In this document: piece after piece, positions 42,571-53,968 of the stretch | Position numbering within the stretch: position 1 is the first letter of the stretch | Layout: each line of letters opens with the position of its first letter | Source: Galeruca laticollis | Lineage: Eukaryota > Arthropoda > Insecta > Coleoptera > Chrysomelidae | Direction of reading: 5' to 3' | Length of the DNA stretch: 64,000 nt | NCBI GenBank assembly: GCA_963921935.1 | Contig: OY998184.1 | Span: forward strand, 26,787,067-26,851,066 | Made by a program: the position numbers and the translations under genes | The notes under the pieces: generated by a model | The model's database searches: none | The model's input: the letters and a program-made list of their open reading frames with translations, nothing else | What the model was told of the DNA's origin: nothing

Positions 42571-44446
42571 CGGGGTGGCGCATCGAAAACGCAATAGAGG
42601 TATTTACTGGCAGCTCAGCTCTTTTTTGGAAAAACGCTCAGATTTTGATTTCAAGGGAACACAAAATTGGCAAAAAATCACCTTAACATGTGCACCCCCA
42701 TAGGCGGGGTTGGCACTCTCCATAAAACCTTAAATGGATAGGGGAGTGATTATCATTTGAAAAGTCTTTCAATTCCCTTTATAGTGATGTAACATTCATG
42801 TAGTTCAGTTGAGTAGTTTTGGAGATTTATTGATATAAGCTTAAAGTAGACTTTAATAGGTAGGTACATCAGATTAATTAGTAGTACTTTCAGAAGAAAT
42901 TTGAGTAAATGCTTTTCTTCACTACCTTCATGGTTTGTTTATCATTTTGGTCTTGAGAATAGCGATTGCAGCGTTTTTTGTTGCAAAAAAGGTTGTTTCT
43001 TGAAGAAAGATAAGAAGGGAATGGTCTCGTACTTATTGTAAACTGAAATTTAGTACATAGTTTGCGGTTGATTCGACCAAACTTTGTTGTGAAAACAACT
43101 TCTTATGCTTTATACATAAATTAACCATACTATATTTCACAGCATAAACGGTTGAAATCTTGAAATTATCGAAATAGTTTTCGAAAATAATCAGTGCGCT
43201 AATAGAACGGTACAACTATTTAATGAGCGACACGAGAACAATAACGTACAGCGAAAATATTTTCTTGAACTTGTAGTTAAATTTCGGGAAAATGGATCAG
43301 TCGCCAAGAACAAACGCAACACTGAAAATCCCATAAGGAACGAAGCAATAGAAGTGGAGGTTTTAGGGTAAGTTTATGTAGATACTACGTTAAGTACTCA
43401 CAAATTCGATACTGTGTGTGGTGTTAGTCGTCGTAGGATTCCAAAGACCCATAGTTTTTATCCGTATAAATTTCTATTTGTACACAAACGTAATGAACGC
43501 GATTTTGATAGGTGATTACAGTTTTGTGAAGATATCAGTGATCGAATTATAAAATATGAAAATGTTCTATTCACCACTTGCTTTTCTTAAACGGCGTAGT
43601 AAATCGTCATAACTGCCGATATTGGTCCGATTCTTATCCCAGAATTTATCATGAGGTATACACACAGCAGCCACAAAAATTAAATGTTTGGGCTGGTATT
43701 GTTAGCGATCATTTAGTTGGTCCATTTTTCTTAACTGGAAATTTGAGCGGTGAAATGTATTTTGAATTACTGCAAGACGCCATAGATCCTGCAGTAGCAG
43801 CCATAAATGAAAATCAGAATGATCGGAGGTACATTGCGAATAGGTTGATGTTCCAACAGTATGGTGCCCCACTACATTACGCATTACGGGTTCGACAATA
43901 TTTAGATCAGACGTTTGCAGATCGATGGGTTGGTAGAAGAGGCGCTATTGAATGGCCTACAAGCTCGCCAGATTGATCACCTTGGATTTCTTTCTGTGGA
44001 GTCACTACAGAAGCAAAATCTATGCTACTCAGATTCGAAAATTTGCGACAAAGAATTGTGGATGAGTGCTTCCAAATTACTCCTCGAATATTGCTAAATG
44101 TGCGGCAACGTTTTAAGAAAAATCTTTATTACAGCATGGGGAGTCATGGTGGTCATTTCCAACATTTACTTGGTTGACGGGTGAGATAATTCTTCATTTT
44201 TAAACTACTTTGTTGCCAAATGTATTGCTCTCCACTAATGATGATATATTAAAGTTTGATTTGAGTTTTAAGTCAATAAATCTCCAAAACTACTTAACTG
44301 AAGTGCATGAATTTTACATAATTATGAAGGAAATTGATAGTCCTTTCAAATGTAAAATCCCCCTTTGAAAACCAAATCGACGGGTCTAAGCGTTTTTTCA
44401 AAAAATAACTGAGCGGCCAGTAAATGCCTCTGTTACACCACACTGT
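42571..44446 (+). mobile_element. Mariner-type element with ~200-270-bp TIRs, copy 2
   Basis: The left end CGGGGTGGCGCATC follows a TA. The right end inverted reads CAGTGTGGTGTAAC. Matching blocks include TTTACTGGC.GCTCAG, TTTTTTG.AAAAACGCT, and, further in, TTTGAAA.G.CT.TCAAT, AAGTAGTTTTGGAGATTTATTGA-like DNA at 42810-42836 and 44275-44300. It contains one broken transposase. Confidence 0.8.
43220..44177 (+). pseudogene. Mariner-type transposase pseudogene (DUF4817 + DDE), copy 2
   Basis: The N-terminal helix-turn-helix is partly readable (FNERHENNNVQRKYF, VVKFRENGSVAKNKR). Then NGVVNRHNCRYWSDS, LNVWAGIVSDHLVGPFFL, QYGAPLHYALRVRQYL and RWVGRRGAIEWPTSSPD, then a stop. A frame change follows, leading to LRQRIVDECFQITPR, LNVRQRF and GHFQHLLG with a stop at 44175-44177. 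The catalytic first block (FSDE) is lost near 43565 and the middle Asp is Tyr (QQYGAP). About five disruptions. Confidence 0.85.
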
Positions 44447-44524
44447 GTGTCAATAACTATAGACGATTTAGTAAACAAAAAGTGAAATAGCACTAGACAA
44501 TAATACTTCCACAATTCAAGCAGA

Positions 44525-45490
44525 AAAAGCGTTAGCATAATTTTTACCTAATTTTAGTGGAAATTCAATCCAATTAGAAAGCTTCATTCGAAGATGCGAT
44601 AAATTTTATGTGACGTATGGTCAGACAACTGACAACATATTAAATGATTTTACATACTATGTTATATATTCAAAACTACAGCATAACGTCTTAAATTTGT
44701 TTCGTGCCGTCCACTTGACAACCTGGCCACTTATAAGACAAAGTTTAAGGAATCAATTCGGCAATATAATGGACCGCCAAACACTTACGAGAGACGATTT
44801 ACATCTAAATAAAGATAGAAATGAAAATATTTTCGATTTTATAGATACAATCAACCAATTGAAATCTAGACTAGAAGTTAAAATAAGTTCAGAAAACATT
44901 GGTGTAGGACGCAAAGAAGGCCTAATGCAGCAAAACGAAGGAAATGCCATTGATATATTATTAGCAAATGTCAACGAAAAAACGCAAACAATTTTAGATA
45001 AAAAGCCCTGAAAATTTTATAAATGCAAGTTATATCATTACTACGTAATATTATAACGACCAGAGAATGAATTCTTTAAGTAATAATCGTAATTCAAACC
45101 CAAGCAAAATTTTGATCACCAGAATTCCAACCCAAATTCTTATTACAAGCAACTTTTCGTCATATAATCCAAACTTTTCTAAATTTCAACGCAGTTCACA
45201 TGTAACCTATAATATTAACTTAGCCGACCTTCAAAATCAACCTGGGCCGTCCAGACAAAAATTCCTCAGTCAACTGATTAATATTCAACCCCGCCGGATA
45301 GAGAGAAAGTACCCTACTAACGAACAGATTTTTGGGAAACAAAAAAAACGTATTTGACCCAATAAATGCAGTAAAAACACATTTAAACCACAGCCCATGT
45401 CCCCCACTTCGAGAAATCTCAGTTTCCAATGAAACTACAATAAAAATCACTTCATATCACGAGGACCCCCAAATTTCTATAGTTATCTAG
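44525..45490 (+). pseudogene. Ty3/gypsy gag remnant
   Basis: The plus strand reads FSGNSIQLESFIRRCDKFY, TTWPLIRQSLRNQFG, LTRDDLHLNKDRNENIF, DFIDTINQLKSRLEVKI: the capsid region of insect gypsy gag. There is a stop at 45009, then a further frame with an Asn/Ser-rich segment (45067-45357). The end runs into unrelated DNA near 45490; protease and RT of a gypsy element resume about 3 kb on. Confidence 0.7.
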
Positions 45491-45696
45491 ACAGCCCAGA
45501 GTGTCATGAGTCGCCCAATAAAGTAATGACATAATTAATAAACTGTTTAAAATTTGTCTTTTATGGCCGCTTTATCAGCTGTAATAAAAAGAACTTATTA
45601 CATTGAAAGGAAATTCTGTTTATCAGGACAGTGACATTTTTATTTTGGGCATTACTTTAAGGGCCCATTGTACCAAGAAAATGTGTAGGTACTTAC

Positions 45697-46088
45697 ATTA
45701 CATCTGGTGGATTAAATTCAAAAACTGACATGGGAAGAGCATCCTTGTTTAGAAACTTACGGCCACTACACTTATATATAAAATCAGATTGTTTGAAATG
45801 CTCCGAACAAATTTCAGGTCGTTTTGATATATCATGACTCTCGCTTAGACCCAGTAAAGCAAACCAAATTCTTCTGGTTTCTAAATTGGTGAGAAAACTA
45901 GAATAAAACAACGCCAAATAGAAATTTGCTTTTTACATTAAAAAAATTTTGAGCATTTTAAATATTATTGAAATGAAGAATAAAAGACGCCGCCACTGGA
46001 TATCCGTTCAAATATTTACATACCTGTGGAATGAGAGTTCGGGGTAATTTCGACCGTTTTTCCGACAGACTTGGCACTGACGAACCAT
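45697..46088 (-). CDS. THAP-domain zinc-finger gene, two exons
   Basis: Exon 1 is 46088-46024: ATG, MVRQCQVCRKNGRNYPELSFH, with a GTATGT donor. Exon 2 is 45897-45697 (after TTCTAG): FLTNLETRRIWFALLG, RPEICSEHFKQSDF, ALPMSVFEFNPPDV. The C2CH signature (CxxC, Trp, CxxH) and the LPxxF end of a THAP domain are all present with no break. Exon 2 can end at a strong GTAAGT donor (45696) towards further exons not seen, or at TAA two codons later, giving a THAP-only protein of about 90 residues. It may be a host DNA-binding gene or the first exons of a P-like transposase; I found no TIRs. Confidence 0.7.
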
Positions 46089-46099
46089 GATAATAAAAA

Positions 46100-46580
46100 A
46101 CACTAAATTAATTAACTTATAACCAAATTTTGTCACTTAAAAGCCTTGAAAAACACACATAACATCGAAAGAACTCAATTTCTACTTGCTAGTCTTAATG
46201 GCGCTCGTAATAAACAAACCAAGTTTGACAGTATTTACTATAATACTACAATCCAATAGAAATGTTAGTCGAGAACTCTCTGGCGATACTGAAATTTTCA
46301 GCAATGTTGCCACTTTTAGTTACAACAAATACTTGTTTGAAATTTATATAAGAATATGCCTTTATTATATAAAATTCCATTATTATTAATTGAATTAATT
46401 TTAAAAGCAGCGACTAAAATGCATTAATTATTATGACTTTTTATATTTGCATAACTTTTTAACCAATTTTCAATAAAATTTTTAATTTCATCTTTCCTGC
46501 ATCTAAAGAGGATTTGTAAATATGGCAAAGCAGTGGAAGTGTCCCGCAAGTGAGCTTAGAATGTGACTCAATGTTTGGGA
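46100..46580. other. No gene recognised
   Basis: Upstream of the THAP gene on its strand, so its promoter may be here (46089-46200). A 67-codon plus-strand ORF looks like chance. Confidence 0.4.
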
Positions 46581-46589
46581 CAGGAAAAA

Positions 46590-47170
46590 GTCAAAACAAA
46601 CATATCTATTCTATTTGTTAATCTGAGGTTGAAACCTATTCCTGCTCATAATAGCAGCAACTTGAGCTACCGTCGTTGCTTGTGCCCAGTAGATATGAGT
46701 TCGTGGTAAACGAAATATAGACATATATAAACATATGCCTATGAACTACTCCATTTCTGTTAAAGTGATAGATAGTGGTTTCTCTGGATTTTTTTGTATT
46801 GCGTATAAGTTAGATTGCTCTACAAGATTTTGTATCATATCACTATCAGACACTTATTCAAAATATGTAATTGGTGTGTCAACAGCTCTATCATCTCCAG
46901 GCAATTTGTCCAATCAAACAGGTATATCCTTAGGACTATCTTCCTTTTTTATTTCCCTCCAGTCATCACCTTTTTTCTTCTGTTTTTTCTTTGCGTCTCC
47001 TTCTAAATTCTGACCAACCTCATCCTCACTTTCTGCACTCTGATTGCTGGATAAAACAGATTCTGGATAAAAATAGGAATCATCGCCATCACTGTCCAGT
47101 CAACTGTCATAGCTGTCACTTGGAGGAACAAGAGCTTTAGTATAACTCATTACATTACCTACGATTGTTA
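46590..47170 (-). pseudogene. piggyBac-type transposase N-terminal fragment
   Basis: The minus strand reads DGDDSYFYPESVLSSNQS and EDEVGQNLEGDAKKKQKKKG (acidic/basic leader), then KLPGDDRAVDTPITYFE, NLVEQSNLYAIQKNPEKPLS, FIGICLYMSIFRLPRTHIYW and AAIMSRNRFQPQ. This is the start of a DDE_Tnp_1_7 (piggyBac) domain, with stops after PV, YFE and TEME. The catalytic Asp residues lie further on and are absent. Confidence 0.75.
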
Positions 47171-47179
47171 CAAATTTGA

Positions 47180-47640
47180 GACAAAAACATAGAACCGTTA
47201 TGATCCATTGTATCATATTTGAAATAGGTGGGAAATCAGTAAAACTCCCTTTATGAACCGTTGTCTCAAATAAGATATTAACTGAAAAATAGCTAAAACA
47301 TGAAAACAAATTGATGTTTTGTCACTAGAATAGGTTCTATTCAAAGTAAATACATCAAAAACAATATACTAATATTTATTACAACAAAACTTACCATTTT
47401 CTGTGTAATTTTACAAAATATCACAACTGAAAGTCACTCTATATGTTACGGTCTAGCTCTGTCAAATAAAATGTGGTTGTGATATGTGTACTAGATCTGT
47501 TTGCCGGGTTGCGTTCAGATAATTCGGTAAATATCTGTACAATTTTCTAAAACAGTCTTCCAACAGAAATACAATGATTTTTAGGAAATAGCTATTTATT
47601 AATAGATACGTATCAAGTATGATACTGTGGTATAAAAGAG
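47180..47640. other. No gene recognised
   Basis: AT-rich, between the piggyBac fragment and the Harbinger-derived MITE. The minus-strand ORFs look like chance extensions. Confidence 0.4.
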
Positions 47641-47649
47641 GATAATTTT

Positions 47650-48510
47650 TTTGATTGATAACTATTTTATTTTTAGTCCGATTTGAGAGATTCAATCATA
47701 GAATTATAGGTACAACTATCGACTTTAACGTGTCTTTTATCAATCTTGAGTAACCTTGGTTATTCCGTATATTATACAGGGATAAACGAAATGTTTTTTT
47801 TTTCTCTAATTTCAAAATACCCTGTGGAACAACCAAGTAGCAAAATTATTGTGAAATATCAGTTTTCATTTAGAGTCATCTATTCTTTACATTTTTTTTG
47901 GTTCATGTCAGTGCATGGATTCAGTCTCACACAAATGCAAAATGATCTTGGTTATCACAAATTTAAATTTTTCTCAATTTCTAATACAATCAGTGATGTG
48001 AATAAAAACTAGTATAAGTAAATGCTACGTTTTGTGTGAATAAACACACTAGCACTTGCTAGGGGTAGTAATTTGTAGAGTTTTCCCGGACGAGTAGTAA
48101 CTGCTTAGAAAATTGTGTGAATAAAACTTTTGAAGTAGATTGTTCTGTAGCATATGCTTCGATATTTTCAAGCCTGGTCTGGGGCACGCTAGACTTTTTC
48201 TTAGCATTTACTACCTGTCAGATCAGTCAACAGTTTGTTGTTGATTATGGCTGAGTTTATGCCTATTCATCAACGTAAAATTTATTATGTTCGCTCTGGA
48301 ATAAACGAACGTAATTATAAAGAACTGTTAAGGTTTAACAGTGAGAGTGTGGATTTCCTTGCGGCACAGTTTGTGGGTGATCCTTGTATAATATGCGGAA
48401 TAACCAACGTGACATAAGATAGATAAAAGTCACGTTAAAGCCGATAGTTGTACCTACAATTCTATGAAAAAATGCCTCAAATCAGATTAAAAATAAAATA
48501 GTTATCGAGC
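47650..48510 (+). mobile_element. Harbinger-derived MITE with ~90-bp TIRs
   Basis: The inverted arms 47656-47745 and 48416-48505 share GATAACTATTTTATTTTTA, CATAGAATT.TAGGTACAAC and CTTTAACGTG.CTTTTATC. The right half holds a short ORF (48247-48417, MAEFMPIHQRKIYYVRSG, ELLRFNSESVDFLAAQFVGD). That ORF resembles the N-terminus of insect Harbinger transposases, so the MITE is an internal-deletion derivative. Confidence 0.7.
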
Positions 48511-48544
48511 CTAAAACAAACAAAATTTTGAAATGACCGTTTTC

Positions 48545-50110
48545 TGTGCATATGAGTATAGAATTACAAAGCCCCATTCCCTTAAAACTCCTAATTGATA
48601 CTGGTTGTCATCCTTCTATCTTGAGACCTTTAGTAGCGGAATAGAGGTTACCTGAATCTAATACACGTCACATAACACCCATAATTACTTGCGCAGGAAG
48701 CCGCCAAGCTCACTTTAAAGCTATAATTCCATTACTGAAGGAACACAAATTCAATCAAATATTAGAATTCGTATTATTCGATTTTCACTATAATTTTGAT
48801 GCTATTATGGGCACAAGGGATTTAAGATAATAATTAATAAATCTAACTAACCAAACATTAAGAAACACTTTTAATATAGTTCCGCTTAATGACAGGTAAA
48901 TTTCCAGACGCAAAAATTTGGCATTCCCTAATGACGTCTATTAAAAGAAGTTAAAACGTCATAACCAGATGGCGACTGGAAAATTCCCAACGAACTATCC
49001 AAATACCTGCGGATATCATCATCAAGTGTAAAAGATAATTTAACTACAATTGAATTTATTAATAACAGCGTAAACAATCATTTAGCAAAAATTAATTTAG
49101 TTTCCCAAGGCGGTTTCCAACTATGCAATCGAATGTTTTTCCATTGAACAAGTTACTCGTACTAACGACCAATTAAATAAAGAAACAAAATTGAAAACAG
49201 ATAACAAAAAAACTATTGGAAACATAGAAGAGAAAAAAGCTTTGGAATTACTCGAACAATTTCAAGAGATCTCTCATTATCCTGACAATAAATTAACATT
49301 TACAAATAAAATGAAACAAGAAATTTAAGCAGCTGACGAAATATATGTTCGGTATCGTATAGATACCCGTATATCCACAAGGATGAAATAAGAAAACAGA
49401 TAATTAAAATATTGGAAGAGGGTATCATAAGACCTTCAGAAGCCCATGCTGCCTCGACATATTGATTGTACCTAAGAAACTAGATGCTAACAGAAAGCAG
49501 AATTGGAGAATCGTTATAGACTACAGGAAACTAAATGAGAAAACACTCAATGGCCGATATCCTATTCTCTCCATACAAAACATCCTAGACAAATTAAGGC
49601 GGTGTCAATACTTTAGAACACTCGACTTGGCATTCGGATTCTACCAAATAGAAATGGAAGAAAAAAATGCAAAAAACTTCCCTCAATGTAGAAAATAGGC
49701 ACTACGAATACCTAAGAATGCCCAAGGGATTAAGAAATAGTCCTACGTTCCAAAGAGTAATGGACAATGTCTTCAAAATATGTTTCTTGTACAAGGATGA
49801 TATCATTATTCTTTCCACTTCTCTTCAGAAACATACTAGTAATAAAAAAAACAAGTATTCCAAAAACTAAAAGACGTGAGATTCAAAATTCAATTAAACA
49901 AATTAGAATTTCTTTGTAAAGATGTTGAATTTTTAGGGCATGTGTTTACATCTGACGGAATAAAAATGAATCCAAAGAAAATTGCTGCTATGCAAAAATA
50001 CCCAATTCCAAAAACAGGGAAACAAATAAAATCATTTCTCGGACTTCTTGACACTATAGACGATTTATAAAAGATTTCGCAAAACTCACTAAACCACTCA
50101 GATCTCGCTT
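48545..50110 (+). pseudogene. Ty3/gypsy pol remnant (protease and reverse transcriptase)
   Basis: The protease block is LLIDTGCHPSILRP (the DTG active site, about 48595). After ~700 poor bases the RT follows: LDCIVPKKLD-like, WRIVIDYRKLNEKT, YFRTLDLAFGFYQIEM, RMPKGLRNSPTFQRVMDNVF, LYKDDIIILS (YxDD box, about 49790), LNKLEFLCKDVEFLGHVFTSDGIK-type, and SFLGLLDT then YRRFIKDFAKLTKPL. At least five frame changes. RNase H and integrase are absent; the copy ends in a CA repeat. Confidence 0.85.
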
Positions 50111-50132
50111 GCTTGAAAAAATGTATGAAAAT

Positions 50133-50139
50133 CACACAC

Positions 50140-50182
<43 letters not shown>
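50133..50182 (+). repeat. (CA)n microsatellite
   Basis: About 25 CA units with one CG interruption, at the broken end of the gypsy pol remnant. Confidence 0.95.
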
Positions 50183-50184
<2 letters not shown>

Positions 50185-50194
50185 TACGTGTTTT

Positions 50195-50620
50195 TGAGGG
50201 CTAACGAGGACCTTCACGATAATATGAGTTGTGAGGACCATGCTTATATATGCGTAAACCAATGGCACTTTAAACGAACCTGCCTTAATTCATCGGGTTC
50301 ATTCTGAAAAGTATAATACACTCGGGGATTTCCAAGTTAGTTTTTTCATTTCCACTACAATGCATGAAACGAGGACTCCAATTTTGCTACAGTTTCTGAG
50401 GACTTTTCGGATTAAATCTTATTAGGACCTTAATTAATATGTGTTTAACAAAATTTCTTACGAGGACATATTAACGCTTGTCTATTCAAGGTTCTTTCAG
50501 GGGGATAGTTGAGGAGAGAATATATCATTATTGTCATGTTTTTTGATATTTTCACAGCTAGGTGTGTACTAACCACTGCCATTGGTTATGAGGACATCGT
50601 TTAAAATGTGTTAGGTACCT
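50195..50620. repeat. Region with six dispersed GAGGAC motifs
   Basis: CGAGGACC or TGAGGAC(C/T/A) occurs near 50207, 50232, 50371, 50398, 50462 and 50590, directly after the CA repeat. No coding frame. Confidence 0.5.
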
Positions 50621-50929
50621 TTACTAATATCTATAAAGAAGCATACACGAAATGGGCCTTAAGGCGTTAAAAGTAATATATGGAGAGAGCATTCAGTATT
50701 TATTTGTTTGGTTATTATTTCAACCACATAAATGTCAACTATAAAACTAACATTCGTCATATTGCTTTAGTTGTCTTTTACTGTATAAGGTTATTCAGTA
50801 CTACCATTCATCATCGTTATTATTGCCTGTAGAAGAAAAAAACAGACGTATGCTTATGACCACACGATAACTTCTAATTTTCTAATTCTAAACTATGTAT
50901 ATATAGTATAAGTATACTAGTAAACTACA

Positions 50930-51766
50930 TACAAGGTGTCAATTTCAAAACATACCCCTAGGCAGTTTAATGCTGCTCGTCCCGGAAAAACTACCACACA
51001 TAAGTACGTAAATGAATTAATGATGAAGATTTCAGAAACAGGATCAGTTAAGAATAAAAAACATCAACCACAACGAGTAGTTAATAACGACGCTGTGGAA
51101 ATTGCCGTTTTAGGACAACTCACGTTACAAGAACAATAATCAGTATCACAAATATCTAGTGCAGTGGGTGTTTCTGGCAGCAGTGTTTTCAGAATTTTGC
51201 ATAAATACAATCGTTACAAAATTAAATTACTCCAAGAGCTACATCAAGACGATTCCAACAGGGGTCTATAGTTTTGTGAATTGATAAGTGAACGACTGAA
51301 CAACGATCCAGATTTATTGTACAATATCTACTTCTCGGATGAATGTTCATTTGCACTAAATGGTGTAGTGAACAGGCATAATTGTAGATACTGGGCAGAA
51401 ACGGACCCACACGTAATGCGAGAGTTTCGTACTCAAACACGACAAAAATTTAACGTCTGTTGTAGCATTCTAGGTGATCATATTGTTGTATTTTTTCTAG
51501 AGGGAAGTTTAAATGGCGAGGTTTATCAACAATTACTCAGAGAAGCTGTTGATTCCGAAATGACACACATACTAGAAAATGATGATAATATATCAGAGAA
51601 GCTTTGTTGGCGTTCCAACAAGAAGGGTCACCTCCACATGACGCTCGCGCGGTACGACAGTATTTAAATGAAATATTTCCTGATCGTTGGATATGCAGAC
51701 GAGGCCCAATGTTGGAATGGCCACTCACATCACCCGATTTAACCCCACGAGACTTTTTTATGTGAT
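50930..51766 (+). pseudogene. Mariner-type transposase pseudogene (DUF4817 + DDE), copy 3
   Basis: Begins within the helix-turn-helix linker (QFNAARPGKTTTHKYVNELM, KISETGSVKNKKH), then VLGQLTLQEQ and a stop, and SVSQISSAVGVSGSSVFRIL (second helix-turn-helix). The catalytic part is YFSDECSFALNGVVNRHNCR (first Asp), then a VCCSILGDHIVV block. A frameshift near 51600 precedes QQEGSPPHD (middle Asp replaced by Glu) and RRGPMLEWPLTSPDLTPRDF (last Asp). It stops about 51766 without the C-terminal tail. No clear TIRs. Confidence 0.85.
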
Positions 51767-51789
51767 AACTAAAATTATTGCCTCTCATT

Positions 51790-52100
51790 ATTATACAAAC
51801 TTGTTAATAAATGAACTTTCTCTATCAGTAAATTGAAATTGCCCGTATCTTCCAAATGATCTACCTTTCACTTGAGGTATCAGATATTTTTGGAATGACC
51901 TTTCAGAGGAGAATCCAAAAATTTGGAAATATACAGGTTGTTCCATTGAAAAAATGGGAGACGGGACCATAGGGAGGAGGGAGTTAAAGTTATATGAATA
52001 CATATGAGCAAAAAGACGTCCCGATTTATATGATTTTTGACGCATTTTTGTATTTTTCATAAAGGTGACGGTTTTCGATTTGTTGAGGGTGGATAGTTTT
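51790..52100. other. 3' flank of copy 3, possible element end
   Basis: Contains ATACAGGTTGTTCCATTG (about 51939), a mariner-like terminal motif, but I found no inverted partner upstream. Confidence 0.35.
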
Positions 52101-52109
52101 CATCGAAAT

Positions 52110-53000
52110 GCTCTGTTTATATATATTTATAGTGAAGAGTTCAGGTTTGCGGTCATAAGAAATAAAAAACTGTTTTTCTTATCTGCTCAATATTTCTCCA
52201 TTATTCAATGGCTTCATCAGAAGCGAACTACGAGATTTATTGTATGAAACAATATAATAATAAAATATTTTAAATTTACTATTTACAGACATTGGCGACA
52301 GATACTTAAAATGTAAATGTAAAAACATTCATCACATTTTTAGACGGTAGGTACTTTTTAAAATTAAACATGTAGATAAAATTAGAAAGAGAGAACAGAT
52401 ATAAGAATAAGTTATTTCTGGAAATGTGCTATATTAATAAAACAAAATACACCATAAATTATGAATCTGACATCAATCAACTAAGTAATATCTATTGTAA
52501 CATCCTAAATAAAATTTAAATATCACCCTATACAATTAAAAAGTAAGCTAGTTTTATCTCCTTATAACTAATTCGTTTCTACACTTTATATAACAAAAAT
52601 AACTAGTTTTTATTTTATCAACATGTTTAATATTAAAAAGTACCTACTGTTTGAAAATGTGTTGAACGTGTTGTGTTGTCTTTTGCTTTTACATTTTAAT
52701 TAACTGACGCCAATTTCTATAAGTAGTAATTTTTAAAATATTTTATTATTATATTGTTTCATTCAATAAATCTTGTAGTTCGCTCCTGATGAAGCCATTA
52801 AGTAATGGCGAAATATTGAGCTAATAAGAAAAACAGTTTTTATATTTCTAATGACCGCAAACCTGAAATCCTCGCTAAAAATTAATATTTCGCTGTCGAA
52901 AAAACTATTTCCTTTTTTATATATAACTATATATATATATATATACATATACATTAGAATTAAAGTATCACTAAACATAAATAATAAGAATTTTAAATAT
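52110..53000. mobile_element. Foldback element with ~400-bp inverted arms
   Basis: The arms 52135-52560 and 52565-52895 are inverted copies. They share CAGGTTTGCGGTCAT.AGAAA, AACTGTTTTTCTTAT, GCGAACTAC.AGATTTATTG, TGAAACAATATAATAATAAA, GGTACTTTTTAA and AAACATGT.GATAAAAT. There is no spacer gene. Each arm carries a hammerhead-like motif. Confidence 0.75.
52786..52813 (+). ncRNA. Hammerhead-ribozyme-like core (candidate)
   Basis: CTGATGA, an extra A, a perfect 7-bp stem GCCATTA/TAATGGC, then GAAA: the conserved core and stem II of a hammerhead. The inverted arm has the same core on the minus strand (52220-52193: CTGATGA...GAAA, stem GCCATT/AATGG). I could not find convincing stem I and III partners nearby, and the extra A is unusual, so self-cleavage is unproven. 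Related motifs are known from Penelope-like elements. Confidence 0.3.
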
Positions 53001-53009
53001 ATGAAAACC

Positions 53010-53960
53010 ATTAAAAAAAATAGTTCTTCGCAGAGTAAAATCAAGTGTCTTCAGGATTGGTAGTAATAGTATACTAAATATAAATCTTGTTTTTGCTTCC
53101 ATGAATTAGATAATTCCGCTAAGTAGTTAACAAGTATCATTTAAGCCATAAAGCACCCTATATAATTGATAAAAATGAAATAATAATAAAATCCGTTTAT
53201 CTGCTACGCAATTCTAAAAAACCTGGTTAAATTCATGTTGAGTTATATAAATCACAAGAACAGGTATCATGGTTCTATTTGGTTACAGTTTGGTCTTGTA
53301 ATTTTAATTCGCCTTGTATAAAGTTTTGTAATATTAACAGAATTTGTGCATTCATCTGTTAAGAAGAGCACTATATATATTTTCATACACTTCATATCCA
53401 CATTTGTCTCAGGTTGTGAGGTCTTCAAATATCTTATGCATTAGAGGTTGCAATTTCTCGATTACTATTTATACATTTGTGATTTAAAACTCGTTTCGGT
53501 TACTTAACTCTCACTGATGGATAGACAAAATCTCATTGTCTTTATTGCAAATTGTGTAATTATGGCAACTTCGAAATTAAAGGCGGGAAATTACCAAATA
53601 TTACTCTTTATAGTCCTCGGAAAGCCTATAGAGTAAAGTGTATCATGAGTGTTCGAAGGGGAAATCGATGTAAGTATTTATTTTTAATACAATTTTTGTA
53701 TAACTGTTCATTCATATTTCAAAACACAATGTCAACAATGTGAATTGCTTTTGGCGATGGCTAGAAGTACGAATCTATTTAATGTTTATCTAGAATTAAG
53801 GAGAGCGTTGAGAGAAATAGGTTAGGTGACTTAAATATTTTGTCGCATGTTGAAATGGTAGGCATAGAAAATAGTACCCGGCCAGAAAACATTTTAGTGG
53901 TAGTATATGGGAAAAATTAATATATGCGATCGATCCTGCATGGTCGATAACCTAAAAATA
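53010..53960. other. No gene recognised
   Basis: AT-rich. A TA-repeat lies about 52923-52944 just before it, and only short ORFs occur. Confidence 0.4.
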
Positions 53961-53968
53961 TATTCTGA

